A stretch of 64,000 nt of DNA from Bacillota bacterium (GCA_023439505.1 JAEXNR010000062.1:434001-498000); one strand, 5' to 3'. Positions 35,142 through 45,305 are shown, numbered from the stretch's first letter. A program made the numbers and translations. Notes: generated by a model not told the origin, from the letters alone.

Positions 35142-35726
35142 CTATCGAATGACCTTGATGCCATATAAAATCATTTCCTGTGCCAGCGTAGCGATCTGTT
35201 GGGGCGGTTCGATCAATCCTTTATTCAGCCAGCTTTCAAATAAACCAATACAACCGGAGAGAATAAAGCTGTAGAAGTATTCAAAATTATCTACTTTACT
35301 GTAACCAAACAATTCCTTCCAGACACTGATACACTTATCCCGGACAATATCTTTTATTTTATTAACAAATGCGATGTCACCATTGCTGCTGAGAAGTACG
35401 GCACACATGGTGGCATTTTCTTTGAGAAAAATGAAAATATCTGTCAGTAGAGGAAGCGGCAGGCCATTGGTATTAAGTGTGGAGTGGCGGGACATAACCC
35501 GGGTAAAATCATGGAGCATTTCAGTTTCTATCTGTTCTATCATATCAAAAACATCCTTATAGTGCAGATAAAAAGTTCCCCGGTTAATATCAACCAGTTC
35601 AGTCAATTCCTTCACTGAAATATCTTTCAGGCTCTTTTCCAGCATTAATGTTGTTAATCCGTCTCTTAATGCCTTTTTGGTTTTTCTGATTCTCCGATCC
35701 GTTGATACCCCTTGCTTTTGATTCAT
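35142..35726 (-). CDS. TetR-family regulator of the MMPL transporter
   Basis: The 194-residue protein has an N-terminal TetR domain (KTKKALRDGLTTLMLEKSLKDISVKELTELVDINRGTFYLHYKDVFDM) and a TetR_C-like domain. The ATG at 35726 follows GAGAGGAG at 7 bp; an upstream ATG lacks a site. It is divergent from the MMPL gene, whose promoter is overlapped by TTGATTA-type half-sites, so it most likely represses that gene and itself. Confidence 0.9.
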   Translation of the reverse strand: MNQKQGVSTDRRIRKTKKALRDGLTTLMLEKSLKDISVKELTELVDINRGTFYLHYKDVFDMIEQIETEMLHDFTRVMSRHSTLNTNGLPLPLLTDIFIFLKENATMCAVLLSSNGDIAFVNKIKDIVRDKCISVWKELFGYSKVDNFEYFYSFILSGCIGLFESWLNKGLIEPPQQIATLAQEMILYGIKVIR

Positions 35727-35785
35727 CCTGACGCTCCTCTCAATACTTGATAATTCTGAATTAATCAACAGCTTTTACGAACTAT

Positions 35786-35902
35786 GTTGATTAATTAACC
35801 GCAGATGCAAGTAATGTTTAATAATCAGCGATTTATGACTACATTGATTATTGTCATTTTCTGATGCTTTTATTATAATCGAAATGAAATCAATAATCAA
35901 CA
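35786..35902 (+). promoter_or_regulatory. MMPL promoter with repeated TTGATTA operator half-sites
   Basis: TTGTCA (35851-35856), a 17-bp spacer and TATAAT (35874-35879) form the plus-strand promoter. Half-sites include GTTGATTAATTAAC (35786-35799), TTTAATAATCA (35817-35827) inverted against TTGATTATTG (35844-35853), and ATCAATAATCAACA near 35889-35902. They flank and overlap the -35. Confidence 0.65.
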
Positions 35903-35949
35903 ACATGTTTATTAGAAGACTTGTCTATCAACAGAAAGGAAGGAAGCGG

Positions 35950-38022
35950 ATGAGCTTGAAAGAAAAATTCTTTCGCGGAATCATTCACCATAAGATCCTT
36001 GTGATCATCCTCTTTGCAGCAGCTATTATTTTCTTTGGCTTTTGCAAACAATTTGTGGGAGTGAATTATGATATGAACGATTATCTCCCGGACGGTACCT
36101 TTTCAACAGTATCCCTGGAAGTTATGGGAAAGGAATTCAAAACGGAAATCCCCAATGCCAGGGTAATGGTTTATCACGTTACAATCCCTCAGGCCTTGGA
36201 TATGAAAGAAAAATTAATGGAAATTGATGGCGTAACAGAAGTAACATGGCTGGATGATGCGGTGGATCTAACCATTCCCCTTGAAACAATGGATCGTGGT
36301 GTGGTGGAAAATTATTATAAGAACGATACGGCTCTTTTTAGCGTAACCATTGAAGAAGATAAAAGAATCCAGGCGGTGACAGCAATCAGAGCACTCATCG
36401 GCAAGGACAATGCAATGACCGGTGCAGCAGTCAATGCAGTAACAGCAACCCAGTCCACGACAAAGGAAATTATGAGAATTACTGCTATAGCAATTCCATT
36501 TACTTTGCTGGTACTGATTTTTACCACTACATCCTGGTTTGAACCTATTTTATTTTTGGGTTCCATTGGGATCGCCATTTTAATAAATGCCGGCTCCAAT
36601 ATAATATTTGGTGAGATATCTTTCGTCACCAATGCAGCAGGAAGTATCCTTCAGCTGGCAGTATCTCTGGATTATTCCGTATTCCTTCTCCATAGATTCA
36701 GTGAGATCAGAGATCAGGGAGTCCAACCGAAAGAGGCCATGATCCAGGCCTTATGTAAATCATCAGGATCCATTCTCTCCAGTGGTTTGACTACGGTAAT
36801 CGGATTTCTTGCACTGATAATCATGAAGTTTAAGATTGGTCCTGATATGGGATTTGCATTGGCAAAAGGAGTAGCGTTCAGCCTGATTACAGTATTTATA
36901 TTAACTCCGGTTCTTACCCTCTATTGCTATCAATGGATTGATCGTACCAGACACATGCCTCTTCTGCCAAAGTTCGACCGGTTTGGGAACTTTGTGAGTA
37001 AAATTACAGTAGGTATGGCAGTCATCTTGATCCTGCTTGTGGTACCTTCCTATCTGGGATCAATTCATAATGAATTTTATTACGGCAACTCTTACATCTT
37101 TGGCGAGAAAACAACGCTTGGCAAAGATACGAAGAAGATTGAAGAGGAATTCGGTAAGTCAAATACGTATGTACTTCTTGTCCCGAAGGGGGATACCGGG
37201 AAAGAAAGCGCATTATCTGCTTCTTTACAGAAGATACCCGGAGTAAGCTCTATTATTTCCTATGTGGATCATGTGGGGGCCGAAATTCCGGCGGATTTTC
37301 TGGATCAGGAAACCGTATCAAAGCTGATTGGTGATCATTACAGCAGAATGATCATAACAGCCAAAACAGATTATGAAGGGGAAGAAGCCTTTCAGGCCGT
37401 AGAGAATCTGCGGGCGACGGCTGGCCAATATTACGGAGATACTTATTATCTGGCAGGTGAAACAGCAAGTACTTATGATTTAATGAAGACGATAAAAAGC
37501 GATAATATATTTGTAAATGCCATCGCTGTTGGAGCAATCTTCCTGATTCTGATCTTATTTATGAAATCGGTATCCTTGGCATTCCTCCTGGTTCTGGCGA
37601 TTGAGACCGCAGTATGGCTTAATTTTTCCCTGTCCTATTATGTCGGCACACCGTTGTTTTACATCGGTTATCTGATCATCAGCTCGGTGCAGCTTGGGGC
37701 AACTGTGGATTATGCCATTTTACTCACGGATCGATACAAGGAATTCCGAGGGGAATATTACAAGATGGACGCAGTGAAAAAAACCATATCTTCCGTTACC
37801 GTATCCATTCTGACATCGGCTACCGCTATGACGGCTATGGGATTTTTGCTTGGTAACATGACGAGTCATGGTGTGCTGCAGCAACTGGGATTTCTGCTGG
37901 GAAAAGGGACCCTGTGTTCTTTGGGAATTGTATTGTTTGTACTGCCCGGTCTGCTCTGTGTCTTTGATCCCCTGATTCAGAAGACGACCAGAGGGACGTC
38001 CTTTGTTACGAAGAAACAATAG
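35950..38022 (+). CDS. MMPL/RND-family membrane transporter
   Basis: The 690-residue protein has two repeats, each a transmembrane helix, an extracellular domain of about 150-200 residues and a cluster of five helices, as in Gram-positive MMPL/YdfJ proteins. Conserved pieces are AVSLDYSVFLLHRFSEIRDQG in repeat 1 and LGATVDYAILLTDRYKEFRGE in repeat 2, with the membrane Asp-Tyr pairs of proton-coupled RND pumps. The ATG at 35950 follows AAAGGAAGGAAG. It forms an operon with the following YhgE-like gene and probably exports lipids or toxic compounds. Confidence 0.9.
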   Translation: MSLKEKFFRGIIHHKILVIILFAAAIIFFGFCKQFVGVNYDMNDYLPDGTFSTVSLEVMGKEFKTEIPNARVMVYHVTIPQALDMKEKLMEIDGVTEVTWLDDAVDLTIPLETMDRGVVENYYKNDTALFSVTIEEDKRIQAVTAIRALIGKDNAMTGAAVNAVTATQSTTKEIMRITAIAIPFTLLVLIFTTTSWFEPILFLGSIGIAILINAGSNIIFGEISFVTNAAGSILQLAVSLDYSVFLLHRFSEIRDQGVQPKEAMIQALCKSSGSILSSGLTTVIGFLALIIMKFKIGPDMGFALAKGVAFSLITVFILTPVLTLYCYQWIDRTRHMPLLPKFDRFGNFVSKITVGMAVILILLVVPSYLGSIHNEFYYGNSYIFGEKTTLGKDTKKIEEEFGKSNTYVLLVPKGDTGKESALSASLQKIPGVSSIISYVDHVGAEIPADFLDQETVSKLIGDHYSRMIITAKTDYEGEEAFQAVENLRATAGQYYGDTYYLAGETASTYDLMKTIKSDNIFVNAIAVGAIFLILILFMKSVSLAFLLVLAIETAVWLNFSLSYYVGTPLFYIGYLIISSVQLGATVDYAILLTDRYKEFRGEYYKMDAVKKTISSVTVSILTSATAMTAMGFLLGNMTSHGVLQQLGFLLGKGTLCSLGIVLFVLPGLLCVFDPLIQKTTRGTSFVTKKQ

Positions 38023-38151
38023 AAGGCAGAAGAGCGTAATTGTATGCCTGACAGGCACTAAATCATAGAATAACATGAGGCTTGAGCCTGTGATACCCTC
38101 AGACAAAACGGAGGGTAGGATGGAATGGATATGACGGTTAGTGAAAGGTGA

Positions 38152-40116
38152 ATGGTAAATAATATGATAAGAAAGATGAAACAAATAACATCCTTACTGA
38201 TGATAGGAATTTTATTTAGCTCAGTTAATTTACAATCTGTCCGGGCAATGGAGCCTTCCAGCGCAAAGGAAGAAATCATCTATGCGAATCTGGATGGGGG
38301 CGGACAGCTGCAGGGCACCTATGTGGTAAATAAGTTTACTGATAAAAACATCGTTGATTATGGTGATTACAGTCAGGTGAAGAATTTGACCACGACGGAT
38401 GAACTCAATGTTCAGGATGGCATGGTAACTGCAAACAGTTCCTCAGACCAGTTGTATTATGAAGGTATCCTTCCTGATGCCCAGCTTCCATGGAAGTTTC
38501 AAATCCGGTATCAGCTGGATGAGACAGTCTGCTTGGCTGATGAAATTGCAGGTAAGAGCGGTAATCTTGCAATTAAAATAAATATCACGAAGAATGAGAA
38601 TGCCAAAGAGGGCTTTTTCGATCAATATGCACTTCAAAGCATTATAAAGCTTGATACCAATCATTGCAGGAACATCGTAGCTCCGGGTGCAACCCGGGCG
38701 AATGTGGGAGACTTGTGCCAGCTGACCTATACCATATTACCCGGCAGGGAAAAGGAGATTGTGATTCGTACGGATGTAACTGATTTTGAGATGGAAGGAA
38801 TACAAATCAACGGGATCAGACTAAATCTTGGAATTGACAGCAATGACATTGACTCCGGGATGTTAGACACGAAAGTGGAAGAACTGCAGGAAGGCGTACA
38901 TGAGCTTGATAAGGGGGCTAATGATCTGAAAGACGGTGCCGCAGGCTTAACGGAGGGCGCAAAAAAACTGTCGGACGGTGCAGCAGCCATTCAGGATGCA
39001 TTAATTACGCTTAACAGTAAATCGGTGAGCCTGACAAGTGGTTCGGATAAGATAAGAGAAGCATTGCTACAGATTCAGTCCTCCCTGCAGGATGTGAAGA
39101 TGTCAGCTGGCATGCTGGATCAATTAAGTGCCTCATCCTTAAAGATAAAAGAGGGGATAACGCATCTGGTGGATGGATTAAAGACAATGGAGGGCTCCAT
39201 CGATACGTATCGTGCAAGGCTTTCTGATGCGGGCATTCCTGATGCCAACGGGTTTGCTGATCAGCACAAAGCGGCAATCGCAGCCCTGGGAATTACAGAT
39301 ACGCAAAGAACACTATATCAGGCTTATCTATCCGGCGGTGACAGCAATGTTGCCGTGAAACTGGCAGATCTTGTGAAAAGCGGGGATCCTATGGCAAAGC
39401 AGCTTTATGAGAAGGCAGCCAAAGGGGATTCCCTGGCATTAAAAGATTATATCATGGATGCGGGAAAACAAATCAACATTGAGACGTTATTGAAGGCAGA
39501 TATTGGCTATATTCAGGGGAGTGATCAACTAATCAGGGGAGTGGAGCAGACGCTGAACGAGGGGCCGAAAACGTTAATGAGCGGAACTCTAACCTTGCAG
39601 GATAATTATGCGGTATTTGATAACAGCATTCAAAGTATGCTGACTTCACTTGGTGACCTATCCGTTTCTATGACCAGATTAAAAACCGGTATCAGGGAAT
39701 TGAATGATCGTTATGCTTCCCTGGATCAGGGACTGGAGGAATATTGTGCAGCGGTTAACAGTATCACAAAGGGATATGATAAAATCTATGAAGGTGCTGA
39801 TCAATTGGCAAACACAACTTCCGATTTGTTTCATGGAACCGTGTCCTTGACGGACGGTACACAGGAATTTGTCAGTAAAACATCTGGCATGAAGGAGGAG
39901 TTAAATCAGGAAATCGACCGAATGCTGGGTGATTTCAGCAATTCTGATGACAAGGTGGCATCTTTTGTATCCGATAAAAATACCAAGGTAGCGTCAGTTC
40001 AATTCGCATTTAAGACAACTGCCATTGAAAAGAAAGAGATTACAGTCATAGATCAGACACAGGAGAAGCCATTAAATCTGTGGCAGAAATTTTTGAGAAT
40101 ATTTGGTCTTTATTAA
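38152..40116 (+). CDS. YhgE/Pip-like exported protein with LxxG heptad repeats
   Basis: The 654-residue protein has an N-terminal signal or anchor (SLLMIGILFSSVNLQSVRA). Heptads of LxxGAxxLxxG type follow (VHELDKGANDLKDGAAGLTEGAKKLSDGAAAIQ, about residues 245-285, and more toward residues 500-580). It ends in a short LWQKFLRIFGLY tail without a strong second anchor. Such coiled-coil proteins commonly accompany MMPL transporters and are thought to act as periplasmic-side adaptors. An ATG at 38164 is an alternative start. A small hairpin (TACCCTC/GAGGGTA) lies just upstream. Confidence 0.75.
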   Translation: MVNNMIRKMKQITSLLMIGILFSSVNLQSVRAMEPSSAKEEIIYANLDGGGQLQGTYVVNKFTDKNIVDYGDYSQVKNLTTTDELNVQDGMVTANSSSDQLYYEGILPDAQLPWKFQIRYQLDETVCLADEIAGKSGNLAIKINITKNENAKEGFFDQYALQSIIKLDTNHCRNIVAPGATRANVGDLCQLTYTILPGREKEIVIRTDVTDFEMEGIQINGIRLNLGIDSNDIDSGMLDTKVEELQEGVHELDKGANDLKDGAAGLTEGAKKLSDGAAAIQDALITLNSKSVSLTSGSDKIREALLQIQSSLQDVKMSAGMLDQLSASSLKIKEGITHLVDGLKTMEGSIDTYRARLSDAGIPDANGFADQHKAAIAALGITDTQRTLYQAYLSGGDSNVAVKLADLVKSGDPMAKQLYEKAAKGDSLALKDYIMDAGKQINIETLLKADIGYIQGSDQLIRGVEQTLNEGPKTLMSGTLTLQDNYAVFDNSIQSMLTSLGDLSVSMTRLKTGIRELNDRYASLDQGLEEYCAAVNSITKGYDKIYEGADQLANTTSDLFHGTVSLTDGTQEFVSKTSGMKEELNQEIDRMLGDFSNSDDKVASFVSDKNTKVASVQFAFKTTAIEKKEITVIDQTQEKPLNLWQKFLRIFGLY

Positions 40117-40141
40117 AGATCAGGCAGATAAATGAGACAGG

Positions 40142-40192
40142 AGCCGGGAAGTGATTGCAAGAAACTTCTTTGGCTTCTTTTTTTGTTATTAT
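40142..40192 (+). terminator. Terminator of the MMPL operon
   Basis: AGCC-N2-GAAGT (from 40142) pairs with ACTTC-N3-GGCT and is followed by TCTTTTTTT. The remaining gap to 40382 holds A/T-rich sequence without a clear consensus promoter. Confidence 0.75.
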
Positions 40193-40382
40193 TTGGTATA
40201 ACTATGAAAAAAATGAATTCTTTTAGAAAAATATGTTGTATAAATACGAAAGGAATATATAATTAAATTAGAACTAAAATAGAAGCGATTATTACTATCA
40301 TATTATGATGACACCAGGGAAATCAAATAACTTAGAGATGAAAGTTATCCATGAATTGCCGAAGGTTAAGATGGAGGATTGA

Positions 40383-41804
40383 ATGAAAAAGAGCAGAGGA
40401 ATGATTGGTATTCTTATTCTGATTGCTGTGGGAATGGTATGTATTTCCTGTACACATAAGAAAGGACCACTGGATCCGGAGAATCCCGTTACCATTTCCA
40501 TATGGCATTATTATAACGGAACCGTAAAGAATCAATTTGATTCTTTGGTGACAAAATTTAACGAAACAGTAGGTATGGAACAAGGGGTCCTTGTTGATGC
40601 CCAGAGTTACGGTGATGTCAATGAACTTGCAGATGCAGTCTACCGAGCGGCTGATAAAAGCATTGGTGCGCAACCGATGCCGGATATCTTCGCAGCCTAT
40701 CCTGACAATGCATTCCGTGTAAATAAGATAATCGATCTCGTAAATCTGGAAGCGTATTTTACGAAGGAGGAATTGAGTTTAATCCGGCAGGATTTTCTGG
40801 AAGAGGGGCGTTTTGGAACGGACAATGCGTTAATGATTCTCCCCATTGCCAAATCTTCGGAAAATCTCTATCTAAACAGAACCTATTGGGATAAATTCGC
40901 AAAAGAGACAGGAGCCAGCCTCGATGATCTCTCAACCTGGGAAGGATTGATTGATACAGCCAGGCAATATTATGAGCATACGGGAAAAGCATTCTTTTGT
41001 ATTGATTCCAATGCCAATTTTATGCTGTTAGCCAGCAAGCAGCTGGGAGAAGAGTTATATACATATCAGGGAAATAATGCATCTATGAATTTAGGAGAAG
41101 AAGCTGCGTTTAAAATCTGGAATACCTTCTATGTGCCCTACATCAATGGCTATTTCGCTAAGTCCGGGCGTTTTAGCTCAGATGATGCGAAAACAGGAAA
41201 AATTATTGCATATGCAGGATCAACAGCAGGAGCATCTTACTTTCCCACAGAGATCACGGACGGTGATACTGTGGTGCCTGTGGAAGTGAATACCCTTCCC
41301 TATCCCTATTTTGAAGGAGGAGAACCCTACGCAATTGCCCAGGGGGCAGGTATGTGTATCGTGCCCAGTGATAAAGCACACGAATTTGGAGCAGCACTGT
41401 TTCTAAAATGGTTTACAGAGGAAGCCCAAAATATTAAGTTTGCTGTTTCAACAGCGTATTTTCCGGTGAAATCATCCGCATTAAAGGAAGAGGTTCTGTT
41501 AAAGGAGCTAAGTAAAACAGAGGTATCCAACGAGGCCATTAAAAAGTCTATCAGTACCACACTGAAGATGTTTGAAACCCACAAACTCTACGGAAACCGG
41601 CCCTTTGAAGGAAGTTATGATATGCGCAAACTTCTGGAGAATCATCTCTTTCAGAAGGTGAATGAGGATAGTCTTATATTGGAGACGAGAGTTGCCCGGG
41701 GAGAAGATCGGGCAACGGTGATACAAGAGCTCAGTTCCAACAACAATTTTCAATCATGGTATCAACAATTTATAACAGACGCGGAACTACTATTATCAAA
41801 ATAA
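40383..41804 (+). CDS. Extracellular solute-binding lipoprotein (family 1) linked to c-di-GMP genes
   Basis: The 473-residue protein starts with a lipoprotein signal (lipobox CISC, Cys23) and continues as a sugar-type family 1 binding protein (PVTISIWHYYNGTVKNQFDSLVTKFNE). No permease or ATPase accompanies it. Instead a CACHE-HAMP-GGDEF protein starts 19 bp downstream and an EAL protein follows. This suggests a sensory binding protein that presents a ligand to the diguanylate cyclase, inferred from operon structure. GGAGG precedes the ATG. Confidence 0.88.
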   Translation: MKKSRGMIGILILIAVGMVCISCTHKKGPLDPENPVTISIWHYYNGTVKNQFDSLVTKFNETVGMEQGVLVDAQSYGDVNELADAVYRAADKSIGAQPMPDIFAAYPDNAFRVNKIIDLVNLEAYFTKEELSLIRQDFLEEGRFGTDNALMILPIAKSSENLYLNRTYWDKFAKETGASLDDLSTWEGLIDTARQYYEHTGKAFFCIDSNANFMLLASKQLGEELYTYQGNNASMNLGEEAAFKIWNTFYVPYINGYFAKSGRFSSDDAKTGKIIAYAGSTAGASYFPTEITDGDTVVPVEVNTLPYPYFEGGEPYAIAQGAGMCIVPSDKAHEFGAALFLKWFTEEAQNIKFAVSTAYFPVKSSALKEEVLLKELSKTEVSNEAIKKSISTTLKMFETHKLYGNRPFEGSYDMRKLLENHLFQKVNEDSLILETRVARGEDRATVIQELSSNNNFQSWYQQFITDAELLLSK

Positions 41805-41823
41805 CAGGAAGGCTGATTATTGC

Positions 41824-43983
41824 ATGCTAAATAAGCTGGATAAGAAGTCAATCGTATATCGGGTGACTTCTTTGGTGATTATACTAATTATAGCACAGAC
41901 AATACTGCTCTCTGTATTCCTTGTATTGGGTGGGGTATTAAGTCAGGCGAAGAAGAATGCGTATGCTTCCTTCTCAGAAAAGGTAAAAAACAGAAATGAA
42001 TATTTGCAGAGGGAAATGAGTAATCGCTGGACGAATCTAAATCCCTATCTGGAACAGATCCGAAGTGCTAAATTGGATTCCGGAAATTCGGCCCGGTATT
42101 TCAATGAAGTATCAGACAGTATCATATCCATGATGAGATCCACTATGGCTACCGGAGCTTTCCTCATATTGGAGCAAAAAGATGAAGGAGACGATTATGA
42201 CTGCGTGTATTTCAGAGACTATGATCCGATATTGAACGATTACGGAAATAATGATCTTTATATGATTTTCGGACCGGCTGATATTGCAGGCAGATTGCAA
42301 ATACCGCTCGATCAGATGTGGAAAAATCAGATCCCTTTATCAAGAATGTCCAGAGAGTTTTACGATGAACCTTTTGCCAATATACAACTGTCAGATAATG
42401 CTAAGTTACCGGGGTATTGGAGTTTACCCTTTCAATTATTTTCGGAGGATATTCCGATTATGACCTATACGGTGCCATTGCTTTCGAAGGATAACGTACC
42501 AATCGGCGTGATAGGAGTGGAGATTTCTGTTCAGTATTTCAGTCAGTTTCTTCCATCGACTGATCTGCAGGCAAGGGATTCCCTGGGATATTTCATCGGA
42601 TGTGAGATGGAGAACGAGACAGGGATAGAACCATTTCTATTTACCAGGGCAATACAGAATCAATTTCTTAATAAGGGGGAGAAAATACCTTATCAAAAGG
42701 TTGACAAAGAAGAAAATATTTATCAATTGGAACATAGTAAGGGAAAGAATGAGGTGTATCTTTCGATAGAACCTATGAATCTATACAACGAGAATACGCC
42801 TTATCAAACCAAACAATGGTATATCATTGGGATGATGAGCAGCAATTCACTGTTCAGTTATGTAGCAAAGATTAAAAATATAATCATGTTTTCCTTCTTA
42901 TCGTCGATTGCCATTGGAATACTGGGCGGTTATTTCGCCAGTTACCAATTTACAAAACCCATTATCAAATTAGCCAGGAAGGTGAAACACAGTGATTTCC
43001 AGAATAAATTGACGCTGGAAAGGACGGGTCTTACGGAAGTAGATGAACTATCCATGGCAATTCAAACTGCCAATGACACGTTGCTGGAATCCACAATAAA
43101 GATGTCAAGGATTATCGATATGGCCGGCCTGTCCATCGGAGCTTTTGAGTACCGGCAAAAAAGCGACTATGTATTTGTAACAGAGCAATTGATGAGTATT
43201 CTTTCGATTCCTGCTAAGGAAATGGAACGATTGAAACGGGATAAAGTACTTTTTTGTGAAAAATTAGAGGAGCTCCTTGGTGTGCCGGAAACGGGTGAAG
43301 AGAATGTCTATGTTTTGCACAAAGAGAAAATCAAGTGGGTGAAGTTAAAAGAGGTAAAAACCGAGAAATCAACCATAGGTGTAATTATTGATGTTACCGG
43401 TGAGATGCTTGAGAAAATGGATATTATAAGGGAACGGGACTACGATTATCTGACACAGGTTTACAGCAGAAGCGCGCTTTACAGAACGGGAGAGGAGATA
43501 TTAACCCTGCGTCAGATAGAACTGGTTGCAGCGGTATTAATGTTTGATCTGGACAGTCTGAAATTAATTAATGATGCATACGGTCATGAGTGGGGGGATA
43601 AGTATATTAAGCTGGCTGTGAAACAACTGGGTGCCCTTCAAACAGATCGCAGTATGATTGGAAGACGATCCGGAGATGAGTTTGTTGTTCTATTATATGA
43701 TTTTAAAACAAAAAAAGAAATACGGGATTGTATCCGTAATTTCTACCGTAGCCTGGAAAAGGACCCTTTAAGATTACCTGACGGAAGTGAAAAACAGGTG
43801 TATATATCTTCCGGACTGGTATGGACAAACGACATTACCGCCACATTTGAAGAATATCTCCATCTGGCAGACAAAGCTTTGTACCACGCGAAAAGAAATC
43901 AAAAAGGAACCTGTTTTGAATATGATGAAATTATGCCTTATCCGTTGACAGGGGAGGCGAATCCCGATATACTTGTAGAATAA
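41824..43983 (+). CDS. Membrane diguanylate cyclase with extracellular sensor, HAMP and GGDEF domains
   Basis: The 719-residue protein has a first membrane helix (about 14-38), an extracellular CACHE-like sensor of about 310 residues, and a second helix (about 353-376). A HAMP domain, a PAS-like linker and a C-terminal GGDEF domain (about 545-710) follow. The active-site loop reads RRSGDEF (Ser616-Phe620), so the first Gly is Ser while the catalytic GDE core is intact. MFDLDSLKLINDAYGHEWGD supplies the metal and substrate residues. It should make c-di-GMP in response to an outside signal, possibly with the upstream lipoprotein. Confidence 0.92.
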   Translation: MLNKLDKKSIVYRVTSLVIILIIAQTILLSVFLVLGGVLSQAKKNAYASFSEKVKNRNEYLQREMSNRWTNLNPYLEQIRSAKLDSGNSARYFNEVSDSIISMMRSTMATGAFLILEQKDEGDDYDCVYFRDYDPILNDYGNNDLYMIFGPADIAGRLQIPLDQMWKNQIPLSRMSREFYDEPFANIQLSDNAKLPGYWSLPFQLFSEDIPIMTYTVPLLSKDNVPIGVIGVEISVQYFSQFLPSTDLQARDSLGYFIGCEMENETGIEPFLFTRAIQNQFLNKGEKIPYQKVDKEENIYQLEHSKGKNEVYLSIEPMNLYNENTPYQTKQWYIIGMMSSNSLFSYVAKIKNIIMFSFLSSIAIGILGGYFASYQFTKPIIKLARKVKHSDFQNKLTLERTGLTEVDELSMAIQTANDTLLESTIKMSRIIDMAGLSIGAFEYRQKSDYVFVTEQLMSILSIPAKEMERLKRDKVLFCEKLEELLGVPETGEENVYVLHKEKIKWVKLKEVKTEKSTIGVIIDVTGEMLEKMDIIRERDYDYLTQVYSRSALYRTGEEILTLRQIELVAAVLMFDLDSLKLINDAYGHEWGDKYIKLAVKQLGALQTDRSMIGRRSGDEFVVLLYDFKTKKEIRDCIRNFYRSLEKDPLRLPDGSEKQVYISSGLVWTNDITATFEEYLHLADKALYHAKRNQKGTCFEYDEIMPYPLTGEANPDILVE

Positions 43984-43989
43984 CCAATG

Positions 43990-44024
43990 CAAAGGGGATT
44001 AGTGTTTGACACTGATCCCCTTTG
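43990..44024 (+). other. Intercistronic hairpin between GGDEF and EAL genes
   Basis: CAAAGGGGATTAGTGT (43990-44005) pairs with ACACTGATCCCCTTTG (44009-44024) with a three-base loop and one G-T pair. No T tract follows, so it is more likely an mRNA-stability or processing element than a full terminator. Confidence 0.6.
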
Positions 44025-44042
44025 CAGATAGGAGCTGCTACC

Positions 44043-45266
44043 GTGATACAGAAGATTACAGATGATATTTATGAACAAGTGATAAAGGAACGCAATCTGA
44101 CCATGCATTTTCAGCCGATTGTAAGTCTTGATAAAGAACGAATCGTCGGGTGCGAAGCTTTGATGCGCGCTAATTATCAGAATGAGCCAATTTCGGCAGA
44201 GGCCATGTTTCAATATGTCAGAGAGCAAAAGAAGGAATATGATCTGGATGTTCTATGCAGGGAGAATGCATTCCTGGAATTTAGTCAGATGGGAAGGAAC
44301 GATATATTACTGTTTGTTAATTTCGAAATGGGTCTGCTGCAGGAGTATCTGAACCATCTGGATGGGTTTGTGAAACTACTGGAGGATTATCAGATTCAAA
44401 GAGAAAGAGTGGTTGTAGAAATTAATGAAAAACGTTCCGGTGATAACGGGCTCCTGAATGAATTTGTCATGAGGTTTCGCGCGCTTGGCTTTCTCATCGC
44501 TCTGGATGATGTGGGAGAGGGCTATTCTAATCTTAACCGTATTATACTGACAAAGCCGGATATCATCAAAATCGACAGAAATACCATCAAAGACCTTAAC
44601 AATAATTATTATAAATACGAAATTGTAAGATCCATAACCTCTCTGGCCTCCAGAATCGGAGCAGTTGTCATAGCCGAGGGAGTAGAAGAGGAGGAAGAAG
44701 TGCTCTCCTGTCTTTCTCTGGGTATAACATTAATACAGGGATTTTACTTTTCCAGAGCGGTAGAAACGGAGAAATTCCTTTCTCTTAATCATTATCCTGT
44801 CATTCATTTACTGTCCAATCAGTTTCAACTCAGGGCGGAGAATAGAATTCTTGATCATGTGGAGAGAGGTCATCAAAGGAAAAACATGTTGTACAGACTG
44901 ATCGAGATGTTATCCGAATGCGGGATGGAAGAATATGAAACGGAGCTTGCAAAGTATCTGCGTTATAACCCTGAGATTGAATGCACTTATATCATTGATG
45001 CACAGGGAAAGCAAGTGACAAATACCATGTTCAACAGAAATACGATATTTAAAAGTACCTATCTGTTTTCTCCGGCAAGGGTGAATGATTATCATATCCT
45101 GAAACCTTATTACTATGTGGTAAGACATAATAAATCTGAAATATTTGTCAGCGACCGTTACATATCCGCAGCCACAGGGCATTTTTGTGAAACATATTCC
45201 TGTGGCTTTTATTCGGATCATATGCAGGAGTTTATTGTATGTCTGGATTATGCGCTGGATGAATAG
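44043..45266 (+). CDS. c-di-GMP phosphodiesterase (EAL domain)
   Basis: The roughly 407-residue cytosolic protein has a complete EAL domain: HFQPIVSLDKERIVGCEALMR (EAL near residue 38), VVVEINEKR, LDDVGEGYSNL, KPDIIKIDR, IAEGVEEEEE and QGFYFSRA. An additional C-terminal domain of about 150 residues is of PAS/CACHE-like size. GTG at 44043 is chosen as start because AGGAG is about 9 bp upstream. Metal-binding residues appear intact, so it should degrade c-di-GMP, opposing the upstream cyclase in the same operon. Confidence 0.9.
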   Translation: MIQKITDDIYEQVIKERNLTMHFQPIVSLDKERIVGCEALMRANYQNEPISAEAMFQYVREQKKEYDLDVLCRENAFLEFSQMGRNDILLFVNFEMGLLQEYLNHLDGFVKLLEDYQIQRERVVVEINEKRSGDNGLLNEFVMRFRALGFLIALDDVGEGYSNLNRIILTKPDIIKIDRNTIKDLNNNYYKYEIVRSITSLASRIGAVVIAEGVEEEEEVLSCLSLGITLIQGFYFSRAVETEKFLSLNHYPVIHLLSNQFQLRAENRILDHVERGHQRKNMLYRLIEMLSECGMEEYETELAKYLRYNPEIECTYIIDAQGKQVTNTMFNRNTIFKSTYLFSPARVNDYHILKPYYYVVRHNKSEIFVSDRYISAATGHFCETYSCGFYSDHMQEFIVCLDYALDE

Positions 45267-45305
45267 AATCATAACGAAGAGCGAACATGTTTGGATATCA
45301 TCCGG

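Noticed and set aside
43990..44024. Terminator between GGDEF and EAL genes
   Set aside because: The stem is strong but no T tract follows, and the EAL ribosome binding site lies directly after.
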